A stretch of DNA of 56,174 nt from Planctomycetota bacterium. Its GTDB lineage: Bacteria > Planctomycetota > UBA1135 > GCA-002686595. This document shows, piece by piece, positions 50,215 to 56,174 of the stretch (the stretch's first letter is position 1; every line of letters starts with the position of its first letter). Both the position numbers and the translations under genes were made by a program. The notes under the pieces are model-generated. The model ran no database searches. It was not told where the DNA came from and saw only the letters and a program-made list of their open reading frames with translations. The DNA lies in the NCBI GenBank assembly GCA_016872795.1, contig VGYZ01000016.1, forward strand, positions 1 through 56,174. The letters are read 5' to 3'.

Positions 50215-51185
50215 GCACCACCTCCCCGCACGGACTGGGCACGACGCGTGCGCGCGCCGACGCGCAGCAGTGCCGAACGCGAACGGCGGTTGCGCAGCAG
50301 TTCCTCGCGGCTCGCCGTCACCGGCTTGCGCGTGAGCGTTTCCCATTGGCCTTCGCTCGACCCCTGCGCGAAGAAGCGCTTGACCTCGGCGTCTTCGCCC
50401 GAGTGGAACGAGATCACCGCGAGGCGACCGGCGTCGACGAGCCACTCCTGCGCGGCGGCGAGACCGGCGAGCAGTTCGTCACCTTCCTCGTTCACCGCGC
50501 GGCGCAGGGCCTGGAACACGCGCGTCGCCGGGTGCGTCTTGCCCGAGCCGCCGACCGCGTGCTCGATCACATCCGCGAGCGCAAGCGTGCGCTGGAACGG
50601 GGCGCGACGGCGCGACTCGACGATCGCGCGCGCGATCTTGCGCGAGCGCGTCTCGCCGCCTTCGTAGAAGAAGAGATCCGCGAGATCCGACTCGTCCCAG
50701 CCGTTGACGATGTCCGCGGCCGTGCGTTCGCGCTCGGGGTCCATGCGCATGTCGAGCGGACCGTCCGCGAAGAACGAGAAGCCGCGCTTCGCGCTGTCGA
50801 GTTGCAGCGAGCTCGCGCCGATGTCGAGCAGGATCCCGACCACGCGCCGCGCGCCGACGGCCTCGAGGGCCGAACCGAGCTGCGAGAAGCGCGCGCGACG
50901 CACCTGCACACGACGCCCGAAGGGCGCGAGGCTCTCGCGCGCGTGCGCGAGGATCTCCGGATCCTGATCGAGGCCGAGCAACTGCACGCGCGGCAGCGCG
51001 GCGAGCAGCGCGCGCGAGTGGCCGCCGGCGCCGAGCGTGCCATCGACGATCCAGCCTTCGAGTTCGCTCGGGCGGTCAGCGCCGAGGAAGCGCACGACCT
51101 CAAGGGCGAGCACGGGCTCGTGCACGGACCACGAGGCTCCTCCGGCTCCCGACTCGTTGCGGCGCTCCATTTCCACCCCCCCCAT
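50211..51185 (-). CDS. rsmH: 16S rRNA m4C1402 methyltransferase
   Basis: RsmH (MraW) methylates C1402 in the ribosomal decoding centre with SAM. The 324-aa protein has SVHEPVLALEVVRFL, the SAM-binding WIVDGTLGAGGHSRALL, GLDQDPEILAHARESL, GILLDIGASSLQLD and the C-terminal RLAVISFHSGEDAEVKRFF. The ATG at 51185 follows the mraZ stop by a few bases; ATG 51170, after a G-rich stretch, is possible. It is the second gene of the dcw cluster. Confidence 0.95.
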   Translation of the reverse strand: MGGVEMERRNESGAGGASWSVHEPVLALEVVRFLGADRPSELEGWIVDGTLGAGGHSRALLAALPRVQLLGLDQDPEILAHARESLAPFGRRVQVRRARFSQLGSALEAVGARRVVGILLDIGASSLQLDSAKRGFSFFADGPLDMRMDPERERTAADIVNGWDESDLADLFFYEGGETRSRKIARAIVESRRRAPFQRTLALADVIEHAVGGSGKTHPATRVFQALRRAVNEEGDELLAGLAAAQEWLVDAGRLAVISFHSGEDAEVKRFFAQGSSEGQWETLTRKPVTASREELLRNRRSRSALLRVGARTRRAQSVRGGGA

Positions 51186-51191
51186 GGCCGC

Positions 51192-51656
51192 TCATGCACC
51201 CGACCCGGACGGGCCGTCTCCGAGCAGCACGGAATCGAGCCGACCGAAATCGCGCGCGTGGGACGCATCGAACGCCTCCCACTTCGCCTGCGGCCAGATC
51301 TCCGCGCGGTCGACGAGCCCGACGATGGCGACCTCGCGGTCGATCCCGACGAGCTGCTTGAGCTTCTCCGGCAGGTTGAGACGGTTCTTCTCGTCGAGCT
51401 CGACATGCTGCGCCTTCGAGAAGAACAGGCGCTGCATGTTGCGCTTCTCCTCGCCGGCGAAGGCCTGCGTCTCCAGCCGCGCGACCGCCTTGGCGAAGGC
51501 CGCCTCGGTGAACAGGAACAGGCAGCCCTCGAAGCCGAGCGTCAGCACGAAGGACACTCGCCCCTCGGCGCCGAAGGACTGGCCCGCGAGCAGACGACGG
51601 GGGACGGACATGCGTCCCTTGTCATCCAGCGAATGGGTTGACTCCCCCAGCCACAT
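51192..51656 (-). CDS. mraZ: Transcriptional regulator MraZ
   Basis: MraZ is a ring-forming DNA-binding protein that represses its own dcw operon. The 154-aa product has two AbrB-like SpoVT repeats: HSLDDKGRMSVPRRLLA near the start and HVELDEKNRLNLPEKLKQLV in the second half, each with the D-x-K/N-x-R-x-x-x-P core. Four TGGG repeats at about 10-bp spacing lie just upstream (51723-51691), matching the known target of E. coli MraZ. The ATG at 51656 is preceded by a hairpin that covers part of the ribosome-binding region. Confidence 0.95.
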   Translation of the reverse strand: MWLGESTHSLDDKGRMSVPRRLLAGQSFGAEGRVSFVLTLGFEGCLFLFTEAAFAKAVARLETQAFAGEEKRNMQRLFFSKAQHVELDEKNRLNLPEKLKQLVGIDREVAIVGLVDRAEIWPQAKWEAFDASHARDFGRLDSVLLGDGPSGSGA

Positions 51657-51668
51657 CGCGCGTTCGTC

Positions 51669-51683
51669 CTAGCCCGCGGCTAG
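51669..51683 (-). promoter_or_regulatory. Hairpin in the mraZ 5' region
   Basis: CTAGCC-CGC-GGCTAG is a perfect 6-bp stem-loop ending 12 nt before the mraZ ATG and including the start of the AGGA-like ribosome-binding stretch. It could slow initiation of the first dcw gene. Confidence 0.3.
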
Positions 51684-51690
51684 CTCTTTA

Positions 51691-51723
51691 CCCACTTGGT
51701 CCCAATCTGCCCCACACCTCCCA
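51691..51723 (-). promoter_or_regulatory. MraZ operator: four TGGG repeats
   Basis: Read on the minus strand, TGGG occurs at 51723, 51714, 51704 and 51694, spaced 9, 10 and 10 bp. MraZ of E. coli binds TGGGN repeats separated by 5 bp upstream of its own gene; the spacing here is the same, so autoregulation is very likely. Confidence 0.75.
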
Positions 51724-51839
51724 ATCTGACTGCTCCGCACGGGGTGTCGCAATGCGAAAGTGGCGAAGATGTGGCGCAAGGGGCTCGAAGGGGCGAGCTC
51801 GCGGCCAGTTCGGCGTCCCGCGAGCCCATCCGTAGCCGC

Positions 51840-51894
51840 CCACGGATTGTGGAGTCCGATGGCAAACGCGCCCCTGTACCACAAGATGTAGTGG
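51840..51894. promoter_or_regulatory. NrdR-box-like palindrome pair (tentative)
   Basis: CCACAAGATGTAGTGG (51879-51894) differs at few positions from the NrdR-box consensus, and CCACGGATTGTGG (51840-51852) is a weaker partner about 41 bp away centre to centre, close to four helical turns. No nrd gene is in view, so the call rests on pattern only. Confidence 0.25.
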
Positions 51895-51944
51895 CCCGTC
51901 CAAGGCCGCCGTGCGTCGGGCCGAGGCCGCCGACGGAGCGCGCA

Positions 51945-51961
51945 TTTTTTTTGGTTTTTTT
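51945..51961. repeat. Paired poly-T tracts (T8-GG-T7)
   Basis: T8 (51945-51952) and T7 (51955-51961) separated by GG, flanked on both sides by GCGCGC. Read on the minus strand this is an A-tract pair about 300 bp upstream of mraZ; it could bend DNA or act as a terminator end for a plus-strand RNA. Confidence 0.4.
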
Positions 51962-52220
51962 CGCGCGCACCCCTCCATCGGCGAGGTCCAACGCGTCTCG
52001 CTCCCCCTCCGGCGCCCCCAGCGGGCCGTGGGACGGCATCCCACCGACACGCCCGCCCCCAATCCGCGCCTCCCTACACCAGCCTGATCCGACACCGCCT
52101 CGGCGCGCGTCACCGGTCCGCGGACACGAACCCACCGCGCACATCATCTCGAACGCATGTCATCTCGAGCGCGACCAACCCCGAGCTCGACCGCCCCGAG
52201 CTCGAATCTGGGGCCTCGCC

Positions 52221-52775
52221 CTACTCGGCGAGCGCTTCGGCCGGAGCTGGCTGCTCCACGGCCTGAGCGTCCGAGCTGCCCTCGAGGCTCTCGGGGCCTT
52301 CGAACACTTCCTGAAGGCGCGTGCGCAGCTCGTCGATCTTCTCGGGCGAGAAGTCGAACACCACCACGCGGAACACTTCAGGCCTGCGCGGGCGCGTCAC
52401 GAGCAGCGACTCGCCGTCGGCATCGCGCTCCACGCGCTCGATCTTGAGCCGACGCTTGCGCATCAGCACGAGACACAGCACATAGCGCAGCTCCGCGAGC
52501 TGACCCTCGTGGGAGCCTTCCAGCCGCACGAACAGGGCCTCGAGCGCCTCGAGGTTCAGCGCGAGTCCGCGCTTGCGTTCCGCGGCATGTCGCGTGCGCC
52601 ACCAGAACAGGTCGCCGCGCGAGGGCTGGGACTTCCAGCAGGCGAGGCACACATCCTCGCGGGCGAACTCGTCGGAGTGCATCGCGAGCGCCGAGACATG
52701 CGCTTCGCCGTTCTCGAAGGCGCGCGCACAGTGCCGACAGACGGGCTCGCGCTTGGTGAACTTCCAACTTGCCAT
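52221..52775 (-). CDS. Zinc-ribbon protein of unknown function
   Basis: The 184-aa protein has two CxxC knuckles near the N-terminus (PVCRHCARAF and VCLACWK), spaced about 30 residues apart and fit for one zinc ion. The central part is helical (ALNLEALEALFVRLEGSHEG), followed by RRLKIERVERDADGESLLV and VVVFDFSPEKIDELRTRLQ. The tail is acidic and Ala/Glu-rich and probably disordered. No enzyme motif is visible; the family is unknown to me. It is separated from mraZ by a 564-bp gap on the same strand and follows the HEAT-repeat lipoprotein gene by 52 nt. Confidence 0.65.
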   Translation of the reverse strand: MASWKFTKREPVCRHCARAFENGEAHVSALAMHSDEFAREDVCLACWKSQPSRGDLFWWRTRHAAERKRGLALNLEALEALFVRLEGSHEGQLAELRYVLCLVLMRKRRLKIERVERDADGESLLVTRPRRPEVFRVVVFDFSPEKIDELRTRLQEVFEGPESLEGSSDAQAVEQPAPAEALAE

Positions 52776-52827
52776 GGGGAGCGCGCTCAGGCTCGCGCGC
52801 AGTGCAAAATCCTACGGACTTTCTCGG

Positions 52828-53748
52828 CTAATGGCGAGTCTCTGCCTCGCGCTTCGCCCACCAGACGCGCCAGGCCGCGACGCTGGGCTGCTCGCCCGCG
52901 CGCGAGAGCTCGACCAGCGCGTGCTGGGCGCGCTGGAAGCGCGGATAGTCCCCCGCGCGAGCGGCGCGCTCGAGCACATCGATCAGCACCGGAATCGCGC
53001 GCTCGTCCCCCAGCGCGACCAGGCCTTCGGAGGCCGCCTGCGCCACGGCCGGATCGTGGTCGAGCAGCCCTGCCTGCAGCGCCTGCCGCCATGGAATCAC
53101 ATCGGAATCGCGCGAGCCGCGCAGACCGATGGCGCGAGCGAGCGCCGTGCGCGCCAGCCAGTCCGGTTCCGCCCCCATGCGCTCGACCATCAGCGCGCGC
53201 ACTTGCGCCTCATGGGAACCTGCGTGCGGCAGTCGACCCAGCAGGTCTGCCGCGCGTCGGCGCGGCTCGACATCTTCCGACAGGAGCAGCGCGCTGAGGG
53301 GCTCGACCGCCGACCGTCCGATCTCCTCGAGCGCGATGCCGGCAACCGTCGCGCCGACGGGGTCCGCGACTTCCAGCAATGTCACCAGCACGGGCGTCGC
53401 GAGGTCTGGCATCGCCACGAGCTCCTCGAGTGCGCGCGTGTAGGCGCGCAGCGCACGCGACTGGTCCGCGCTGCCCAGAGCGCGCTGGGCGCGCACGAGC
53501 TCGAGCACCAAGTTGTCGACGAGAAACTTCGCCAATGCCGGATCGGCGAGCGCGCGCTCGCGCGAGTGCGACCACTCCGGACCGCCGCGCGCGTAGGCCT
53601 TCAAGAGCGCCGACTTCTCGGGCGCGAGCTCGCTGGCGCGCACTCCGCGCGCCGCTTCGCGTTCCTTGGCGGCGTGCTTCGAAGTCTCGCCGGGAGCGAC
53701 GCAGGCGCTGGCGAGCGAGAGAGCGAGGACGGTGATCTGGCGACGCAT
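52828..53748 (-). CDS. HEAT-repeat lipoprotein
   Basis: The 306-aa protein has a short lipoprotein signal with lipobox ASAC (Cys16), then helical repeats of the HEAT type, e.g. AVEPLSALLLSEDVEPRRRA, LLDHDPAVAQAASEGLVALG and AIPVLIDVLERAARAGDYP. Such repeats are protein-binding scaffolds. The final WRVWWAKREAETRH segment recalls the C-terminal helix of other planctomycete-type HEAT proteins, but I cannot assign a function. A TAGAGT hexamer lies 6 nt before the ATG. It is preceded on the same strand by a glycosyltransferase gene 107 nt away. Confidence 0.7.
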   Translation of the reverse strand: MRRQITVLALSLASACVAPGETSKHAAKEREAARGVRASELAPEKSALLKAYARGGPEWSHSRERALADPALAKFLVDNLVLELVRAQRALGSADQSRALRAYTRALEELVAMPDLATPVLVTLLEVADPVGATVAGIALEEIGRSAVEPLSALLLSEDVEPRRRAADLLGRLPHAGSHEAQVRALMVERMGAEPDWLARTALARAIGLRGSRDSDVIPWRQALQAGLLDHDPAVAQAASEGLVALGDERAIPVLIDVLERAARAGDYPRFQRAQHALVELSRAGEQPSVAAWRVWWAKREAETRH

Positions 53749-53754
53749 GCGCGC

Positions 53755-53760
53755 ACTCTA
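53755..53760 (-). promoter_or_regulatory. -10 hexamer TAGAGT of the HEAT lipoprotein gene
   Basis: TAGAGT ends 6 nt before the ATG at 53748, another candidate leaderless start in this window. Confidence 0.35.
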
Positions 53761-53855
53761 GCAGCGGCGCGCGCTCGTGCGCAGGTTCCGCGCTTGCGCG
53801 CGCAAGTGCCCGTGCCCACTGCGGTGTTCGAGGCGCGCAGCGAGCGAGAGCATCC

Positions 53856-55271
53856 TCAAGCGCGCGTCGGCGTCCCAAGCTCTCGATACAGCTCCTCGAG
53901 TCGCCGCGTGCTCGCCGCGATGTCCACCGAGATCGGCCCGCGCGGGTAGAGTCGAGTGAGCTGCTCGGGATGAGCGAGCAAGCGCGCGAGCGCCTCCGTG
54001 AGCGCGGGCACATTCCCCGCTGCAAAGCGCACACCGCTCACATCACTCTCCACGAGCTCGGCCATGCCACCGAGGTCACTCACGAGCAACGGAGTCCGCG
54101 TCGCGAGCGCCTCGAGGATCACCATCGGCGCGTTCTCGTACCACACGCTCGGCACGACGAGCAGATCGAGGGACGCCATCCAGCGCGGAACCTCGGAGCG
54201 CGCGAGCGGTCCCGGGAGCGCGGCGCCAGCGGCAGTCGCCAGCTGCGCGAGCTGGCGCGCAAAGGCCGGGTTCGAGGGCGAGCGGCCGCGGAGCTCGAGC
54301 GCGGCATGTGCGCGCAGCGAGGCAGGCAAGTCCGCCCAGGCCTCGAGCAGGAACTGCGGTCCCTTGTGGGGCGCGAGCGTACCGAGGAAACCGACGCGCA
54401 GCGGCGCGGCAAAGCCCGCCGCTCGCGTGCGCAGCTGCGCGGAGAAGCGCGCGAGATCGAGTCCGTTCGGCAGGTACTCGATGCGCGCAGGGTCGACACC
54501 CCACTCGACGAAGCGCTCGACGAGAAAGCGCGACGGCGCGAGAAAACGCCGCACATGCGGCACGACGCGCTCGCGCAAGGCAGAATCGCGCTCGGAGGCG
54601 GCCCTCGTCATCTCCGCGGCCGCACCAGCATCCGCAGCCTCCCAAGCGGCAGACTGCGGCACACCGCCGATGCGCAGTCCCTTGGCAGCCTTGCGCGCTG
54701 CCTCCGAGAGATTGACGCCGACGCCCTTGCGCAGCGCCGAGAGCGCGTGCCCCGTCACGCGCTCGATCGCAGTTTGCCGAAACTTGAATGTCGACAGGCA
54801 TGTGCCGCAGCGCTCGAAATCGATGCGCGTGCACAACCCGCCATCGGGATGCAGACGCTGACCGAGGCGCGCGCACTGCAACCAGAAGTCGTGCAGCGTG
54901 AACAACACCGCGGCTCGGCCCTTCGCCGCGAGCTCCACGCACCCCGAGGAGAGATACAGGAGATGTTGGAAGTGCACGATGTCCGGTCGCAGTCGCTCGA
55001 GCTCGCGTTCGAAGAGCGCGTCGACGCGCGGATTGTCCCATGTCTCGCGAAAGTCGCGGTGGTAGAGGTTGTTGGTGATCTCGACCACCGGCACGCCCTC
55101 CCACGCGCGGCGCACGATGCTCATGTCCGCGCGGGTGACATCCTTGTCGGCCGTGAACACGGCGACCTCGTGCCCGAGAGCGCGCAGGCCGAGCGCGAGC
55201 TGGCCCGAGTAGACCTCCGTGCCCGCGGAGTGCGCGGGCAGGAAGTTGTGCGAGACGAGGAGCACGCGCAT
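53856..55271 (-). CDS. GT4-family (GT-B fold) glycosyltransferase
   Basis: The 471-aa protein starts with RVLLVSHNFLPAHSAGTEVY, the glycine-rich acceptor-side loop of GT4 enzymes, and ends with the donor-site pattern VVPSVWYENAPMVILEALA containing the E-x7-E motif. LRVGFLGTLAPHKGPQFLLEAW begins the C-terminal domain. The N-terminal domain contains an insertion (GGLCTRIDFERCGTCLSTFK) with several Cys, common in a subgroup of GT4 proteins that act on surface polysaccharides. The donor sugar cannot be predicted. The start is ATG 55271; the next upstream gene ends 37 nt before it. Confidence 0.85.
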   Translation of the reverse strand: MRVLLVSHNFLPAHSAGTEVYSGQLALGLRALGHEVAVFTADKDVTRADMSIVRRAWEGVPVVEITNNLYHRDFRETWDNPRVDALFERELERLRPDIVHFQHLLYLSSGCVELAAKGRAAVLFTLHDFWLQCARLGQRLHPDGGLCTRIDFERCGTCLSTFKFRQTAIERVTGHALSALRKGVGVNLSEAARKAAKGLRIGGVPQSAAWEAADAGAAAEMTRAASERDSALRERVVPHVRRFLAPSRFLVERFVEWGVDPARIEYLPNGLDLARFSAQLRTRAAGFAAPLRVGFLGTLAPHKGPQFLLEAWADLPASLRAHAALELRGRSPSNPAFARQLAQLATAAGAALPGPLARSEVPRWMASLDLLVVPSVWYENAPMVILEALATRTPLLVSDLGGMAELVESDVSGVRFAAGNVPALTEALARLLAHPEQLTRLYPRGPISVDIAASTRRLEELYRELGTPTRA

Positions 55272-55308
55272 GGAAAGGGAGCAGACTAGCGGCTCGACGC
55301 GCCGCGCT

Positions 55309-56174
55309 CTACGGCGCCGCCGTGAACTGCAGGCCGCCTGAGAGGTTCGTGCCATTCTGGGCCGGTGGGTCGCGGTACCAAACCTGCATGTTGAAGACGC
55401 GACCTGACATCATGGGAGCTCCGAGAGCGGCGGGTTGCGCGCGCAGGTAGCCCACGAAGTCGATCGCATAGCTGCCGTTGCACGCTGCGGAGTTGCCGCC
55501 CGTGCTCTGGGTCTGCATGCGCTGGGTGGGATTTCCCACGCAACGGAAGCTCGTCGAGTTCGCACCCCACGACAGGGCCATCGGACCTTGCAGGGAGTAG
55601 AAGCACAGCGCCGTCTTCTGGCCCTCGAGCTGACTGCAAGCCACGAGGAAGCCCGAGAGCGCGGCCGAGCTCGGCGTGCCAGTCGCGGACATCACGGGCA
55701 CGCAGCCGTTGCTGCTGGTACCGGCGGTGCAGTACGCGAACACGACTCCGAGCTGGCAGGCATCCGGAACGCCATCGAGGTTGGTGTCGAACGCTCCCGC
55801 CGCGATGGCGCACGCATCCCCGATCCCGTCTCCGTCACAGTCCGCCTGACTCGGGTTGGGAGTCGTGTCGCAATTGTCCACGCAATCCACGAACCCGTCG
55901 CCATCGGTGTCAGCGTCGGACACGCCGCAGCCGCAGGTGAGCGGCGCGAGCTTGAGCGGATCGTTCGGGCACAGGTCGTTGCAGTCGGGCGTGCCGTCGC
56001 TGTCCGAGTCGACATCGCTCACGCCGCAGCCGCAGAGGCCCGGCGCCAGCTTGAGCGGATCGTTCGGGCACAGGTCGTTGCAGTCGGGCGTGCCGTCGCT
56101 GTCCGAGTCGACATCGCTCACGCCGCAGCCGCAGAGGCCCGGCGCCAGCTTGAGCGGATCGTTCGGGCACAGGT
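55309..56174 (-). CDS. Thrombospondin type 3 repeat / Ca-binding repeat protein (5' end outside window)
   Basis: The frame is open to the window edge, so the N-terminus is missing. From the edge inward come copies of a 33-residue unit (SDVDSDSDGTPDCNDLCPND then PLKLAPGLCGCGV), each with Asp-rich Ca-binding loops and conserved Cys. A degenerate unit (DADTDGDGFVDCVDNCD, DCDGDGIGDAC) and TNLDGVPDAC follow. The last about 190 residues are Gly/Ser/Cys-rich with FAYCTAGTSSNGCVPVMSAT and AIDFVGYLRAQP, and look like a secreted-protein C-terminal domain. Such proteins are large cell-surface or secreted proteins in planctomycete-type bacteria. Internal GTG codons are not real starts. Confidence 0.8.
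   Translation of the reverse strand, partial: LCPNDPLKLAPGLCGCGVSDVDSDSDGTPDCNDLCPNDPLKLAPGLCGCGVSDVDSDSDGTPDCNDLCPNDPLKLAPLTCGCGVSDADTDGDGFVDCVDNCDTTPNPSQADCDGDGIGDACAIAAGAFDTNLDGVPDACQLGVVFAYCTAGTSSNGCVPVMSATGTPSSAALSGFLVACSQLEGQKTALCFYSLQGPMALSWGANSTSFRCVGNPTQRMQTQSTGGNSAACNGSYAIDFVGYLRAQPAALGAPMMSGRVFNMQVWYRDPPAQNGTNLSGGLQFTAAP
55951..56174 (-). repeat. 99-bp perfect tandem repeat (33-aa units)
   Basis: The sequences 55951-56049 and 56050-56148 are identical over 99 bp, and a third copy begins at 56149 and is cut by the window edge. Identity at DNA level in a coding repeat indicates recent duplication or gene conversion. Confidence 0.9.

Larger units (their letters stand above)
51724..52220. 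other. 497-bp intergenic region upstream of mraZ
   Basis: Open frames here overlap each other on both strands and give no recognisable protein. The region holds an NrdR-box-like sequence pair (51840-51894), two runs of T in GC-rich DNA (51945-51961), and a short patch of imperfect direct repeats (CATCTCGA twice and CCCCGAGCTCGA twice, 52144-52205). No tRNA, RNase P RNA, tmRNA or SRP RNA signature was found by eye. It probably contains the dcw promoter and perhaps an unannotated small RNA. Confidence 0.4.

Noticed and set aside
51669-51884. A 71-codon minus-strand frame upstream of mraZ
   Set aside because: It covers the MraZ operator and hairpin, has no ribosome-binding site, and its translation matches nothing.
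55951-56174. CRISPR-like array
   Set aside because: The repeats are directly adjacent 99-bp units without spacers, and they encode Cys/Asp-rich 33-residue units.

Overview
The window is 56 kb of dense, very GC-rich bacterial DNA (about 70% GC by eye). No tRNA, rRNA, insertion sequence, phage gene, integrase or CRISPR array was seen. The content points to a diderm: lipoproteins with lipoboxes, a WaaP-like protein, and a MurE with the DNPR motif of meso-diaminopimelate ligases. OleABCD, SUMF1-type and thrombospondin-3-repeat proteins, a type I phosphodiesterase and TMTC-like membrane proteins suggest a deep Planctomycetota or related lineage. That placement is inference; no marker here settles it.

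Layout. (1) 1-5.8 kb: a degenerate glycerophosphodiesterase-like gene cut by the window edge, a small membrane exporter, and a selenium block selA-MATE-selD on the minus strand. SelD itself carries an in-frame UGA (Sec18) followed by a SECIS-like hairpin. (2) 5.8-12 kb: recJ, a pseudokinase-like WaaP relative, polA and a YceH-family gene. (3) 12-17.5 kb, minus strand: two paralogous TMTC-like multi-pass proteins flanking a type I phosphodiesterase and an FGE-fold lipoprotein. (4) 17.7-21 kb: a five-cluster ferredoxin-type protein, dinB and a TPR lipoprotein. (5) 21.1-33 kb, plus strand: oleA, then a tightly coupled run gbsR-fabF-acp-crtI-crtI-fabZ-fabI-PPTase-oleB-oleC-oleD. (6) 33-37.2 kb: a secreted alpha/alpha-barrel protein and thrS, which lacks a TGS domain and has a 429-nt leader. 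(7) 37.2-51.7 kb, minus strand: a nearly complete dcw cluster mraZ-rsmH-ftsL-ftsI-murE-murF-mraY-ftsW-lysM-orf71-murG-murC-murB. (8) 51.7-56.2 kb: a 564-bp regulatory-looking gap, a zinc-ribbon protein, a HEAT-repeat lipoprotein, a GT4 glycosyltransferase and a repeat-rich Ca-binding-type protein cut by the edge.

The most exciting part is region 5. OleA/B/C/D normally take acyl-CoA or acyl-ACP from primary metabolism and join two chains head to head into a beta-lactone, then a cis-olefin. Here they share an operon with a private fatty-acid synthase kit (ketosynthase, ACP, dehydratase, enoyl reductase, PPTase) and two CrtI-type flavoproteins, under a GbsR/MarR regulator whose likely operator lies just upstream of its start. 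This predicts a dedicated, unusually modified (polyene, isomerised or cyclised) acyl chain that is dimerised into a long hydrocarbon or beta-lactone. The gene set recalls the ladderane gene candidates of anammox bacteria, but no radical SAM gene is present here.

Two genome-scale signals are also visible. The tetranucleotide ACGT is strongly depleted and replaced by ATGT/ACAT, except in a patch at about 13.4-16.1 kb. Many genes have a TANNNT -10 hexamer only 6-11 nt before the start codon, which predicts leaderless transcripts.
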